Positions 12,401-27,400 of a stretch of 64,000 nt of DNA are shown piece by piece. The translations under genes were made by a program, and so were the position numbers. The notes beneath the pieces were generated by a model. The model made no database searches and was not told the DNA's origin. It saw only the letters and a list, made by a program, of their open reading frames with translations. The stretch is from Rachycentron canadum (Eukaryota; Chordata; Actinopteri; Carangiformes; Rachycentridae): contig CM076667.1 of NCBI GenBank assembly GCA_038496675.1, positions 17,208,830 to 17,272,829 of the forward strand, read 5' to 3'. How positions within the stretch are numbered: the stretch's first letter is position 1; each line of letters begins with the position of its first letter.

Positions 12401-15400
12401 ATTTCTTCTTCATGAATAGGATTTTTATTTCCTGTTATAATCCAAACACTGCTCACAATGTAAAAAAATGTCTGTTTGCCACAGATGGTAGGAAATGTTT
12501 TCTCTCAGACCAGATCCAACTACAGTGTCAGGCTGAGACAGACATTCCACGCATTTCACCAGGCGGCCTTGCAGCGCCGCATTACTCAAACATGAAGTCT
12601 GCATTGTTTTTACAAGATACACAGTGATAACAGTGCGTCTTGACCTCATGCCCCAGAAATAGCTGCTGTCCTGTTTCTGAATGTGCCATGGTATTGGTTT
12701 GGTATTTTAATCCATCTTCTGACTGCTGTGATGTGGCTGAGGGAAAATTATAAGCATCACACATCTGACACACACACCTCGTGATTCCATACTTTCAAAT
12801 CTTAGTGGCACAGAACTGAAAGTCAGTGTGGTACTTCAAGTGTCAGTGAAGTCGGGGAAGAGGCATTTTATTTTGGCCACAGTGTGAACCATCTACTTGT
12901 AAGCACAGCGATGACTGCTGAGACTGACAATGCTCAGTCTGTGATTGCGTTCAGGTTTTCCTGAAGGAATTCAGAAGTAGTTATCGGTTAAACCCAACTA
13001 CTCTGAATGCAAATAAGCAGGTATTTTAGTAATCAGAGAGCAGGGTTATGACCGTGGTTGTATTTTGCATTTTTTGTCTGCTCTAGTTTATGAATGAAGA
13101 GGCGTAAACTGCATGAGGAGTGTTTAAGTGAGAACACGTATGCAAAGTAAGGTGCTCATTATCTGGAAACTGTTGGTTATTTCACTGGGGAATGGTGGCT
13201 CCTGTGGGTGATTGCCTCCCCCCAGATGACAGTCAACAATATAATGATCCCAGATCTTCTCCCCCTCCAAACAAGCCACACATTTGTTCCCGTTTCAAAT
13301 GCTGGCATTGTAGTGTGTGAGGGTTCTCTAGGGTTCAAGCTTTTCTGAGTTGTATGGGTGGCCTGCTGTTTTTGTTAAACTTGCTTTCTCCTGTTTATTC
13401 AAGATAGAGAAAGATAAGGCACCATACTTTGCTGTCTTTGATTTTGGTCAGTCATAGCCGGTTGACTCCTTTGTTAAATTGGTTCAGGAATGACTGAAAA
13501 CCTACTGCTGTTAACACAGTCAGCAGGATCTGATTTATTGAAGATTCAATTTAAAATTTGGAAAGCAACACCATGTCATAACCATTTTCTTGTAATTAAA
13601 GTTAGAGTAACCGTATTTATTCTTAAGTAAAATAACCTTTTACTCTTTTCACCCCCGTCTCTCCACAGTCTTGTATTTTTTCATTTCAGAGAGCACAGAG
13701 ATGATGGCAGGGAACCGCACATATCAACATGTTCCAGTCTCCACCAAGCATAAAAGGATAAGAGCTGTTTTCTTTGGTCCAACTCCAGACCAGCTAAATA
13801 AGAGGAACAGAGGGTGAGGGCAGTGTGTACAAGTGTGTTTGTATGTGTGTACGCACCATAGTATACTCTCTCTCCTCCACAACCTTCTTCACTTCGTCTC
13901 TCTCTGCAGTGTCCTCATAAGCATCGTCACCACTCCCATATCCAGAGGCCTGGAGAGAGATGAGAGCAGGGAAAAAAGGGTCAGAAGATAAACATGGAGA
14001 CAGACAGAAATGATTAAATGTTCTTCAACAGACAAGTGGCATCTGACCTCAAGTTGTGAGATGAGAAAAGTGGAAACAAAACACTAACACATTGAATTGA
14101 TTTCAAATATAAAAATACTTGGACACCCATTGATTGGTTCATTGATTAATTTTCTTTCATGACACTGATTGTTTTATTCAATGGAGAAAAAAAGAGGCCA
14201 AAATAACATATGAACAACCAATTGGTATTGGATGCAAAATTAACTGAATTGAAAATGATTGTACTTAAAATAAAAAGTTAACCTTTTCAGGCCATAATGA
14301 CAGACCACCAGGACACTGCTTTACTTATAGGGACTTACTACACTTAATTACCTACTTAATTATAGGGCACTGAGTAAGACTATAAAAAAAAAAAAAAAAA
14401 CCCTTTAAAATCAAATACTTTGTGTGTGACTGTTACTGATGTGCGTTTATTTTGGGAAGTGTATTGAAGAAGTGTATATGCAAAAATAATTACAAAATCG
14501 AAAGATGAAAGGAGGAGAACGCTCATGAGCCCATTCTCTGAATTTACACTCGTTCCACTGTAGTTTCCTATAGAACAAATTGTTGAGCTGGTTGGATGAA
14601 ATTTTCAATAACGTAAAAGCCACAATGCATGCTTCATATTTTCATCACACTGATCTAAATGTGACAAAAGATGACAAATTGTTCAACATCCTAAACGAGG
14701 GGCCAACAAATATGTTCCAGTCAGTGTTCCAGTTCATCCTAAAGGTGTTTTACGTCATTATGTTGTGGGCCTGGTGCTCAGCACAGGAACACCGTCATAT
14801 TAAAATAGGACAAATGACTTCTTGAACCTGTTGGAAGAAAATTGTGTCCTTTCACTGGAATAAAAAGGATCAAATACACAAAGATATGAGGATAGACTTG
14901 TCTACATACTTTTAGTACAGTTTATTGTAGTGCATCATTTTCACCAGTAGAGGGAGCAATGATTCCAGGTTTGGACTGCAGAGGTGGTGCATTATAACGG
15001 TTTGGGTGTGTGCGCGTGTTTTGTGGACACTCACATAAGGATCGTCTTCCTCACACTGGTCATCTGGGGCCGTGGGATCCGACTTCAACACCAGCTGCTG
15101 GATGGAGCCCTGGAGATATTGAGAGGGGAGTGGAAGGAGAGAAGAGTCTGTGTTTCATTTCGTGGTAATTTACTTCATTCTGTGTCATTAACTTTTATAG
15201 AAGCTTAGCGTACATTTCCCACATCCACCAGCATACTGTCTCCGTCTTTCTGCATGACATTTTATCCAATTCAACATCCCTCATTACCCCACACACCAAC
15301 ACAAATGTTCACACACCACCGCAAACATCTAGCAGTTAAGCAGGTGTCTCATGCACATCAAAACCGCCTGTGCTCCAAAAACAATTTTCACATCAACCTA

Positions 15401-18400
15401 AAAAGCACCAGCCTATAATTTAGACATGCATGAAAATGCACATGCTAAATAGATTTGAAATAACTGAGCTGTCAAATATTGTCAGGACTTTTACTGACAA
15501 ATAACGAGTAACAGTGTTCAAGATTGTGTTTCAGGAAGAAAAAAAAATCATGAGCAGGATTTATATATAATCCCATTATGCAACATCATTACTTTAATTC
15601 ACTAAGCATTATATTTCCTCATCCACCCCTGTAGATACAGATTTTGACTTCATATTGAAGTACAGTAAACTCAGAGCAGAAACTCTGATCCAAACATGGC
15701 CTTTGAGACTAGTAACAGCTGCAACACATCATGTTGGTGGGTCAACGACGGACTTGTGTAGGTGTTAAGACTGTAACATTTTAACACTTCAACTGTTTAC
15801 CAGTGATTACAGTGACATCGGTGCCTCAACTGGCCAAGATTAATGGAAGGATGCTGAAGGTCGCCTGACAGTAAAACCTTAACTATGGAGCTGTGAATTC
15901 TGACCCTCTGTTCAGGATGTAACTTTTCTCAAAAGTTATTAACTGTTGTAAAGTAAGTATCAAAACATCTTATGTATGCAACCAATTTATAGAAATTAAA
16001 AAGAGCTGGAAGTTCAACTGAAGGGGAAAAGTGTGCGTGTATAGCATATATGTGAGTGTGTAGGCATGCAATTGTGAATTTACATCCAAGAGTAAGTCGG
16101 TCGGTCCTGTTATTAGATCAGTAAAAACTTGCAAAGGCAATTTCAGCCAAGTTTATTGATATTGACTTGAGGCCAGAGGACGAACACCTGTTTTTAATAG
16201 AATGAGGCACAGCCTGTGAAATTCAATGGAAGTGAAGGAATGAGAGAGCGAGGAAGGGCGAGAAGAGAGAATGAGTGGATATGAGTTGAGATCAGCAAAC
16301 AAAATCAGAGACATCTGTTTGTGCCATAAACAACACATCTGAAACAAAGAATGAGCCACACAACCTTTACTCCTTCCTGCAAACAACTTTAGTATGTGAA
16401 TTCTCCCTTAAATTGAGCCACAGAAATGTGGATGAATGATTTAGATGGTCAGTTTGTAAAACTTTGTAATTACAGAAATGCAAACACAAACTCAATGTCA
16501 GGCTGTTTCAGTGATACATGTATGATTGCATGCTCCAAAGCTTGCTCTCATGCATAGAGAAACACAGCTAGGTCTATAACTTAGATTACTGGATCTAAAC
16601 TAGCTGGAGAAAACTCTTGAAATATGGACATACAAATACACTTCAGCATACACACAACACAGTTGCACTTTTCACAGTAACTGTAAATAAATGTGTAAAC
16701 ACATTGTGGGGACTCAAGTCACATCTAGGGACACACAGCTGGTCTAAAGAAGGCAAACCATTTATATCAGATCAGAATAGAATTGGGGCTAAATCAAGAT
16801 TAGGGTAAGCATCTAGAGAATGAATTTAATACAATGTCTTCAAAAATGACAAATCATTTTAGTGTTTGAGCTAATGAAAAAGGTAGGAGGCACTTTACAC
16901 AAGGGATTTGACTTAAACAGCGACATCGCCATCTTCTTCTAGTCAGGAGGTCTGGGGTGCCAGATGGATTTATAATGGCTGCCCCATTTGCTGAACATGT
17001 TTAACAATGATGATAAAACTGTCAAAGAGCCCTGGACATGAGAGAATTTGCAGGGTGAGCTGTGTTTACTAGGTATCTGGAGCCAAACTGCTATCTTTGG
17101 GGTTTGGCCAGACTGATCTAAGTTCAATGACTTTTATGTTGCATCAGAGATGATCCTAAACTGGGTGAGGTCTGCCTTTCAACCGCTTTCTGAGGACATT
17201 ATAACTGATGCTTTGTTCAAAAATGAAGACACTGAATGTTAATTAGCATGTGCTAATGAATGGAAGTACCAACTGAGTTTTAACAAAATAAACAATAATG
17301 AAGTTTTTAACCATAATGAGAGAATCCACTGCTGATCGTGTTCCTTGGAGCTGAATCTCACATTTCCTGAATGGTTGCTATGCATATAAAACACTTCATA
17401 CAGACAATTGTTGCCATTGGTGGTTAAATACAAGGTCATACGCTTCCTCGTCTGTGAGAGTGCATCATACAAGCTTCACTAGCCTTTGCTATGTCCAAAC
17501 TGTGCAAAAGTAACAATTGTGTTCTCTTCCCCTTACTGAAAATGCACAAGATATGGCGCCACAGGCAAATATCTAACGTCTTGGGAGACTGTGTTTGTTT
17601 CTTAGGTTATAATATATCAGCTGTATTTGATGTTGCATTACAGCTTGGATAAGAATGAAAACTTTGTGTATACTCTGCAGTATGGGTATTGTCTGCAGAC
17701 GGGTATTCATGAGTACTCGCATGTCAGGGATGGCTAGGAGTTGAATGGTTAAGTACTTGCATGGTACTGTTTTGTGTCTGCAGTTCCTGGCAGTTACTGT
17801 GTTGAAGAAAAGTGTTGTTGCCAAAGCAACAGGGAGCAGGTCACTCAGGCTGTGACTGGCCGTGTGTGTGTGTGTGTGTTTGTGGAGGGTCAAGACATAT
17901 TTAATTGATTTCAAATATAAAGAAACTGTATGTATTACTGTACAAACAAAGTTGCTTCTTTTTGCCACAAGGTGTCACTAGATAATCTCATTGGAGCAAG
18001 ATGTACCATGACTTGTAGACTATAGGATTAGTAAGGAATTCTTCCAGGTTTGCTTTTTGAGGATTGTTATTCACAACTATTGACCTAATTTTATAGAGTT
18101 ATTTTTGTATTTTATGCTTAAAGCTGGAAAAACATTTTTTATCAAGACAAATTTCTTATTCAAGTTCTTTTTTTTTTTTTAAATGGACATTCCCACCTTT
18201 TAGGAAATAAACCCCCCCTTGTGACAAAAAAAATATTGCTTTAAACCATAGCAGACTGTGTTTCATGAAATTCTCACGAACACAATGAGACACAAATTTG
18301 ATCAACAGCACACCCAGTTGAACTGTATTTTTCTTATATTATGAGTAAGAAAAACATTCAGTTGCTCAGGGAGAATCATAAGAGTCATAAAAACACACTC

Positions 18401-21400
18401 TCTCTTCAACGTAGAGATGGTACAAGCCACACAAACATTTTACAACATCCAACATAGGCCATGAAACTAAGGAAAACAAAAATGAGTGAATAAGTCAGTG
18501 TGGCAGAGGATATTTTAGTGTATTTGCTTTTGCATGTGTGTGAGCGTCCTGCTGCAAAGAGCTGCTGCTGCTGCATGGCTGCTGCTCTACCCAGTGGAGA
18601 TGATGGAGAATCTCTGACAGAGCTGCCAGTATAAACACTGAACAGCTGGAAACCAACAGTCACCACTGGTCCTCTTTGTCTAAGGGAAGGGAGTAGTGGA
18701 AGAGATGTACTCTTCAGCAATCACAAATGATGTGTCTTAATTTATGACGCTATTTTTTGTCTGCACTGGACAGTTGACAGACAGGAAGTAAGGCGAGAGA
18801 GACAGGTGTAACCATCAAAATAAGACCACAAACAGCTCTGGGTGCTTATCTATCATTTCAAATGTCTTTTATATGCTCTCCACTTAAAATTCTTGCTTCT
18901 AAATGGATAGCAGCTGTTGGAGGCTCAGCATCTTGACATTTTTTTTTCAACTCAACTTCATGTTATTTTCTAATATTAGGCATCCTGAAAGAAATCCTTA
19001 AGTTCAGGACTCTCACCAAGGAGCAATTCACAAAGCTACCTAGCACGAAAAGTAGCTCCTGAGAGCCCGTAAGAAAAATACAACACTACGAAGCACAACT
19101 TTGATCAGACTCAATCACAATCAAATCAAAATATGTTTTACACAATTCTCCACTACTCCTGCACTGGAATAGTAAATTTGTAGCACGGGTGAACCTGGAA
19201 TAGGTTAACCATCTGTAAGAAGAGGGGCTAACATTTTTGTTAAAGAATAGTTTTCATTTTTTTCCTTCCTGAGCTGAACATGGAGCTACATCCAGCAGCC
19301 GATTATGTGGCTCTGTCCAAAGCCTTTTACTCCATTAACACAGTGGGTTTTTCTTATAGAGGTTACATTTCAAACAAACATTTTAGCAAGCACGTAAATA
19401 TTTTGCTCTTATGATGCTTTGGCAGAAAGCCAGTAGCTGAGATACATGGGGAAAAAATTATAATTTTATTTTAATTCAAACTAAATTGAATTAGAGCACT
19501 ATGAGGGGAAAAAAAAAAAAAATTCCTACATTTTACCATCTCTCTATTGTCCAGTCAGTGACTCTGCTTCCAAACCAAGTCAATAAAAGTCCTCCTTTGT
19601 TAAGAGAATTAACACATTACTTGTTTGGTCACTTTTGCTCTACAAGATAAAATTAGATTTTAAATGGTGGTACAGTGAGGGTTGTTTTTGGTTTGGTTCA
19701 AATCACACTTAATCAAACGTTTTGTGATGCAGATATGTCGGAGCTGGTTTTAAACCACAGTAGGTAGTAGAAATCTTTTTGATAAGTTGTTCCAGAACAA
19801 ACCTGACTCCCCTCTGAGACCAAAAACTCCTGAATAAGCGAACGCTATGCCTGTCTGGCTCGTTACATTTCTTTGAAACTCTTCTCAAATTTCACTAATA
19901 AAATGTTGATGAGAGAGCTGCGCTCTCTCTCTCTCTCTCCAATGTCCTGGAAAGAAAACATTTTGTAGTTTCACTCGTCACATGAACTTACACAACAACA
20001 GATCAAGAGGAGAAGACGAAGAGGACAAAAGGTTGCAATAGAGCAAAGAGGAGAGACGCCTGGTTTTTGGTTTTAAGGTTCACAGGTCAGGCGTTTTTCC
20101 ATAGCCACCGGCTATGGAATGATTTTTTTTCTGTAATGAACTCTTCTTATTAAAATGTAATCATTTCACAATGTTTTATTCCAGTTCCAGATTTAACATC
20201 TTGATAACATTGATAAAGCACAGACAATTGCTTGGCTATACTTGGTAAGTCATAGAGATAGAACAGAATTGAATGATATTCCCTTTACACTGAACTATTT
20301 TCCCCTCATCATCCCTCCATCCCGACCACACTGGGACCAGCACAGTCTTTAACTGCAATTACTTAACAGAAAATCATACATGATTGGGAGGAAAGTGCTG
20401 GAGTATTTACTGGTGCTTTTTCTTTTACAAGAGCACAGAGAGCAGAATACTGCCTCGCATGTGTTACTACTTCTTCCTGGATCTGATTCCTCAGCATTTC
20501 TCTATCTAGCACTCCTCATTATAACCAAACTGGGATATTTTTAACTGCAGATGCAAAGGGTTGGAACCTCCACCATTGTTTCCTTGTTATTGTTCGATTC
20601 TACTCCTATTAATTGGCGTCTGCGCTTACAGCGTAAGTCATTCAAGATGAGCCGATCAGCTATATTCCAAAAATGTAAATCACACACAGTTTGTCATTTA
20701 TGAGGTCCCACGGGAGGAGGCAGTGCTCATAAACACATGTGGTCATTCATTCCCTGTCTCCTGTGGTGGTCATAAAGCTGCCAACAAAGACGATTGTGTT
20801 CATGTCTCAAATGTAAAGTAGGAAAATCGCCCAAATGCCACGTTTGTCTCTGCAGCAAGCAGCAGCATCGACATGCATCCTCAACTCTAAGGATGAAAAC
20901 TGAACTACACTCAAATGCAAGAGACATCAAGAAGGTAGTGGTGTTAAACTGTTATACTGATGTTGCAACACATTGTGGGTGGCATTGGCTTGGCTTGTGC
21001 GCACACACAAACAAATACTCCCAAAGCCCATCTCAACTCACCACAAACCTCGCCAGGCCTGTACCCCCAGCGTTTCCTACGAAGATCCCTGAGCTGGCCT
21101 CGAAGGTCAGAGGCTGTGGACTCCTGATGAAGGCGACTCGGTGGTACTCCTCACAGTCCATGTAGAGACGCACCTGTACAAGGGTAGACATATATTTTCC
21201 TTGACAGAAAAACCCTATAAATAAACTGAACACAGCATGAGTCTTTATTCTCTGCAGTTAGATTAGACATTGATCATTCACATTCTGAGCTAGGGATAAA
21301 AGAAAAACATCCTCAGATATTGTCTGTGCAACCAAAGACTGTTGCAGTTTATTTCTCTGTGCCACAGTCCTCCACCATTGGCCAAAAATGATTAAGAACA

Positions 21401-24400
21401 CATGAATAAGCCACGTTGTTTCACTAAGTGACACGTTTTCTCATTATGATGTTTATTTTGAGTCAATCCCACATACACACCATTCCACTGTTGTAAAAAA
21501 AAAAAAAAGCAACAAATCTGCAGCTGAAAATAGTCACCAACGAATGCTCTATTTACACCTGTATGAGTCATGTTTGCTGTTAACTGCAGAACAAAGCTGT
21601 TTAAGAAAATCATTTGGCCTTTTTTGGAAAATGAAAATATCCGTAACCCGTTTTTAAAGATTTACACACCCACCCTAAACAGTCCATGTTAGTATGAAGA
21701 AGATAGATTTTTTTTTTTCTATTCTGAGAAACTAAAAACTTTTACATTGTTTCTATCTATTGTTTTTATCAATTCTTCATCAACCCACCTCTGCCCCCTG
21801 TACAGTCAGGGTAAACCTCGCCCATCTTCCTGTCAGGTCTCCCATTTTGAAGGAAGCTGCTTCCTGTGTCCCACCTGTTGTTCCTGGGTCGGTGTAGTAC
21901 AGTACAACTCTCTGGGAACCATCCTCCACCTCTGACAATGCTATACCTAAATGCACAATCTTAACACCAAAGTTAGTCGTTAAAATTCATATTTTTCAGC
22001 ATTTCATATAGAGATAGATGAGTGGAGTTAAATGCAATAACAATGTCTTACTTTCTGATAAGCATCTGTAATGGCGAACAGGACGCCTCCACGCCGTGTG
22101 GTGGGTTTAGCTACGACTGTGACAGCAAAGTCATTGTAGAAAGGGTCGGGGATGAACGACTTTGTGAGTCGACCCACGTTGGCATCCGGTCCAAAGCTGT
22201 AAGCCGGGTAACCCTCAAAACCCGTAACGAAGGAGACTGAGGGCGGTAAAGGAACACCGATCAACTCTGTAAGGTCCAAGGCTTCCTGAGAACCACGGTC
22301 TGCAAAAAAACAAACATGGAGGGGGGAACCATGTGAGCAAAGGGGTGAAGGGAATACATGTCTAATGCTACAGAGTACGTTGTCAACCTACAGACACCTT
22401 CATCAGACAAAAATAAACTGAGCTGAAGAATAACAGAAACCCAATAGTATAAGGGGTTAAACTAAAATCCAATGGTGAAGAATTGGGTAATCATTCACTT
22501 TCTGTCTATTGATGTCAAAAACCTCCTTCCTTTCAATACTGCAATTACCACAGCAATGATGAATGACAACGTGCAGACAGATCCATCTTCTAAAGAGAAG
22601 TAGAAAATGTTAGGTTTGAATCATGAACTGCCTTAATACTCTGGCACTGTTCTCTAACCACACTATAGCACTTCCCTACAGGCCTATACATCCAAGTTGT
22701 GTGCACAAGTTTGAGAAAGCGTGAGTTTCAGTTCAGTGTTACGCCACAAAAATACAGTAATAAAAATGACAAAGCCATTAATTTTAGTTAAGTTTACATT
22801 ATACATAATCCTTAAAAATCTTGGATTTTATATTAACCATTAACTAATTTTATACGCAGCAAACCAGGGGCCAAGTTGCTGCAGTGGTGGTTGGTACCTG
22901 GATGTAGACAATATAATGCTGCAGCTGCCATGTGTAGAGGGCTGTCTGCTCTATGTTTGATGGGTACTTGAAGGTGATAGAGGATAGACAGTCCACATAG
23001 AGCATGGGGGCCAGTAGTGGGCTACAGCATATTTTTGCCTGGGGCTCCCTGGTGGGATAATCCAACCACAGGGTCAGACGACTGAAATATTAAAGCATTC
23101 CACAACGCAGACAGTCAGAGTTTCAATTATCGTCCAATTCGAATTTCAATTCCCTACTGTATGGAACTATGCAAGTAATTAGATGGATGTTTACTAAAAG
23201 AAAAAACCCTGAGTGATCCTAAATAAATTTTATTTTTTATATATAAAAACAACAACAAAAAAAAAAACATCCTTAGTTCAACATCCTAGATCAGTGTCCC
23301 AGATTTCCTTCACACCTCTTCTCCATGATCCTCATCCGACAGCCTGCTTGGCTTCTGTCCTCAGACATTTTACAGTTTGACAACATGTCAGATACACCTC
23401 ATAAAGTTTGCCAAGAGGCTGAGAAGGGCCTTCCGTCTGTCTAATCCATGTTATCATATTCTACATACTTACCATTATTATATGCACGGCTGAATGAACG
23501 TTTGCCTGCTCTCTTCCTGTCTGTCAGTCAATCACGTAAACACATGAATGAACACACACACACATTGTTATTCTCTCTCTAACATATGCAAGTCCCTTTG
23601 AATGTCCACCTACCACAACAGCTCTTCTCCTCTTGCACCCCCCCTCTCTGTCAAACACACACATGCTAACACACACACACACACACACACTCCACCCCAG
23701 CACACCTGGTTCTCCTTAGTGGGAGGACCCCTGAAACAATTGACTGTTCTTTTAATGTGTATGGGCAGCAGGGTATTGATGCTGGGCATCTGGAAGGCAT
23801 TAGGCTGAGACCAATACACACGTGCTGCTCAGTGGCAGCTCCTGTAAATTAGGCTTTACCGCAGTGGCCTGCATGTATGAGTGAGTGAGGGAGCAATAAA
23901 GAGAGAGGGGACGAGAGAGAAGGAGATGGAGATGAAGAGTGTCAATATTAACACTTCTACAAGTGCAGCGTGTGTCTGTATATGCATGTGTGTGGCCACT
24001 AAGACGCCCCACAGGAAGAGAGGCACACTTGTTCCCCCACGCACTAATAGGATTGAAAGTCCTACAGACTGTGGCAATTAAAAAATAACAATGAGGTGCA
24101 ACTCACAGCATTCTGCTGTGTGACTTCGATGGTGGCTGAACTCTAAGGTACCTGCACTGTAGTTAAGAGCTGCTTCTGTTGAAATATTGTCTATGACATT
24201 TGACACTGAAATCTAAGCATGCGAAAACAAGCATTTAATATTTTCCAAAGACTGAGTCATTTATGATTCCAGAGAATCCTGGAATCCTGGAATCAGAAAG
24301 TGGTGACTGGCTTGTTGGCTGCCTCACTGCGAGACACAGACTGTACTAGTGACAACACAGAAGATAGAGAGCAGAGTCCTGCCAACAGCACGTCTGCCAA

Positions 24401-27400
24401 CATTCCCACAGGTCAGCCTGTCACTTCTCGCCATCTTTGCCCAAATGTGACATCACTGCAGATGTTCCTCTACTGGGTCAGAGGCTTAACAGCTGGGCAG
24501 ATCGCCACCAAAACTAAGATACACTCTGTGAACTTGCTCAAGTTCTCATCGTGCAGTAGGAGCTTTTTGCAGAATCAATGTTTCCCTCGTCTCCATGCAT
24601 CATCCCATCGGCTTGTTTGCAATAAACAGCTGAACAGTTAAAGGAATGTGGCTTCACTGATGAGCTGTGGATAAACTCATCTTGATTATACTGCCGGTAA
24701 TGGAAGTAGGGCAGTGAAACATCCCCAGTTCAGGACAATGTCATCTGCGAGTAATTCAACTCAGGGTGTGACTTAAGACAAATCAGCCTTGGCTGAGTCT
24801 GACCACCACCTGCACTGGAGAAGAGGAGGAAGGCTGAGCAGATACAGTACACATACTCCAGCTAATGTTTACAGTAATATCTTCAATGTGTATGAATGAA
24901 GTACAACATGCTGCCAGGTGAATCATTGAAGTCAGAGGAATAAAACTGGTTTTAGTCTCAGGTGAACTCTGTTCTTGGAAAGAAGAGGATGTCTCGTCTT
25001 AGATCACAGTTTAACTTGTCATTTGTGAACAATTATATTAAAAATTATGTGAACACAATTATATCTTGTCTAATTTCACAAGAAACCAAAGGGAGGAAAA
25101 AAATATCAAAATTTGTACAATTGTATCATGATGAAATCCAATGTTATGACGTCTTTACTAATGACAGTTTCAGCAGAACATGCTGCAGTGGGGCTCAGTC
25201 ACATCATTGAAAGTAGAGAACCCAGGTTGAAGAAAAATATACAGTAAATATTTTTAAAATGCCTGCATGACAAAATGAAAAACTAAGCAAGTAAATGTGT
25301 TGATTGTACTGTAGGTGTATGAGGGTGTGTGTTTGTCCATGTGTGTTTACAGGGTATCTAGTGTTTGTATGCCTGCTCCCTTTCCAAATGTGCAACAGAC
25401 AATCCAAACACTGGTGTCTCCACAGAGCCATTTCTTAAAAGGGTCAGCGTATTTTGGCAGTGTGCGTCTCTTACTGAGAAAATCTCCCTGTGACACACAA
25501 AATCCAGACCATTGTGAATAAAATTAAGACCAGCAAACACCACTTAAAAGATATGAGTAACACAGGTGGGAGGTGGCCTCTTTCTAAAGATTAAATAAAT
25601 AAAATAAATTGAGCCTCAAGTTTGTAATTTGGCCATCGCAATCTTAATTTCTTAAAGGGGTAGAGCTGAAGAGTTGTGAGGGGTGGATCTGAAACCGGCT
25701 CTGTACTCCATCCTGATTGGATGTCACTGTTTGTGGTACAGTCAATCACAGGGCAGCCACACCCTAATGCATGTCCTGTTTTATGGTTTATTTTCCCCAA
25801 AGTGGAACTGTCATTAAATAAATTAACTCATTAGGAAAATATCTATTGATGTAAGTAAGTGAGAAATAGGTCCATTGTCCCATAGACTTCAATATAATGT
25901 GACTTCTAACAACTAGTGGAGTCGCCCACTGATGAAAGACAAAGGAGGTTTAAGGTACTTCCACTTTGGCTTTACTTTCTGAGCCAATGACCACTTTTAT
26001 ATACAGTCTATAATTTGGTGGGAGTACACCTCACAGTGTACAACAAAGCTGGTCAGTTCTGGGTTTTAATGCTTGTGTGCTTGGCTGAGACTTTTAGATG
26101 CTTAAGCCTGATCAAGAAGGGAAAACACAAAGTAATGTGGGTCATAATAATGTGGTGATGATAGATATTGTAGTTGGATCAGTCTGAATTGTTCTGGCCA
26201 AGGAAACTCAGTTGTCAGTCAATGCACAGCAGTTTGTAACGAGCTGGCACATATGATGAGAGAGGCTCCGACTCAGGAATCTAATCAAACCTCAACCATC
26301 TATAAAGCCACATCAGCACAGATTGTCATAGGATCGCGTATATGATACTTATCGGTTCTCCTCTGCATGTGCAAGTATTCACAAGCACACGCAGCCTTGT
26401 TTCAGCACAACAATCCAAAACAAACGGCTCATAAACTTAATTCAAGTATTTAGAGATGCAAAACCTCTGTGGCTGTGGTCACGCCACATTTTACAAACAT
26501 CTCATTGTGTAATCATTTAAACCCCTTGTCTGTTCCCATAAAAACTAACTAGACCAACTGGATCTGGGGACTTATATAAAGGACACATCTGCCAGGAATC
26601 ACAGGAACATTCTGAGACAATGATAAGAAAAAAGAAAAGAAAGATTGCAATAATGAGCTGTGGATGCTGGGAAAACAAAATCCATCATTTGTTGCAATAA
26701 AAGGTTACTTCTTGCAGATTTTGAGAAATTTTATATCCGAGTGTCCTTGAATGCAACAGCAGGGAATGCACGTGATAACAATTGCATTACCAGACAACAA
26801 TAACATGCTTTTGAGATGAATATGAAGCCGATTAATCATGTAGATTAAATCAAATGGCTGATTAGAAAGTTGGGAATCAAAGACTTGTGTAATGAGGAAA
26901 ATAATTACAGTTAAACACACTTGTTTTGTAGTTAATGGACCAAAACCTGCAGAGATACTGGTACAGTTTTTAAATGGACTGCATAGTCATTCAACACCTG
27001 TTTAATTTTGAGACCAGACGTCCTCCTCACATCTGTGTGATGGCACAAAGTTTAAATAAACAGGGATTTCCTTTCTATCATGTTCCACACATCTACAGAT
27101 TAACTGCTTCCAAAGGGCCTCACGTCATTCACTCAGGTAGACAAAACAAGACACCACCAAGGTGTTTGATTGACAGGAGGAGATGTGATGTCGGCCATGT
27201 GTTGTTGTGAAATACAAGAAGTTCTAGGTAAATTGCAAAGACCACACAGTGTGTGTATTTAACCGGTGAGTGCATACATCCATGTGTGTGACCAGGTGAG
27301 GCTTCGGGCCTCCCATTTAGCACAAAGCGGCTCTGTTGCCAATTGCCAAGTCAGCGGCGTCATTAAGAGAAGGAGAGCAGAGCTGAGTGTGGACTGTGAT

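Larger units (their letters stand above)
15110..21041 (-). other. col15a1 intron 5 (5.9 kb)
   Basis: It separates the last two TSPN exons. It holds GT (about 17,862-17,879) and CT (19,923-19,939) microsatellites and a 10-bp-arm hairpin at 20,097-20,119. I found no convincing exon. Confidence 0.6.

Noticed and set aside
19690..19705. GGTTCAAATC resembling a tRNA B box
   Set aside because: No A box at the right distance and no cloverleaf could be drawn around it.
704..22299. Assignment to collagen XVIII (col18a1)
   Set aside because: IPIYSFDGRD, WPQK-IWHGSS, RPHCKM and GVLFAITDA fit type XV better; the frizzled and long N-terminal regions of type XVIII are not seen.
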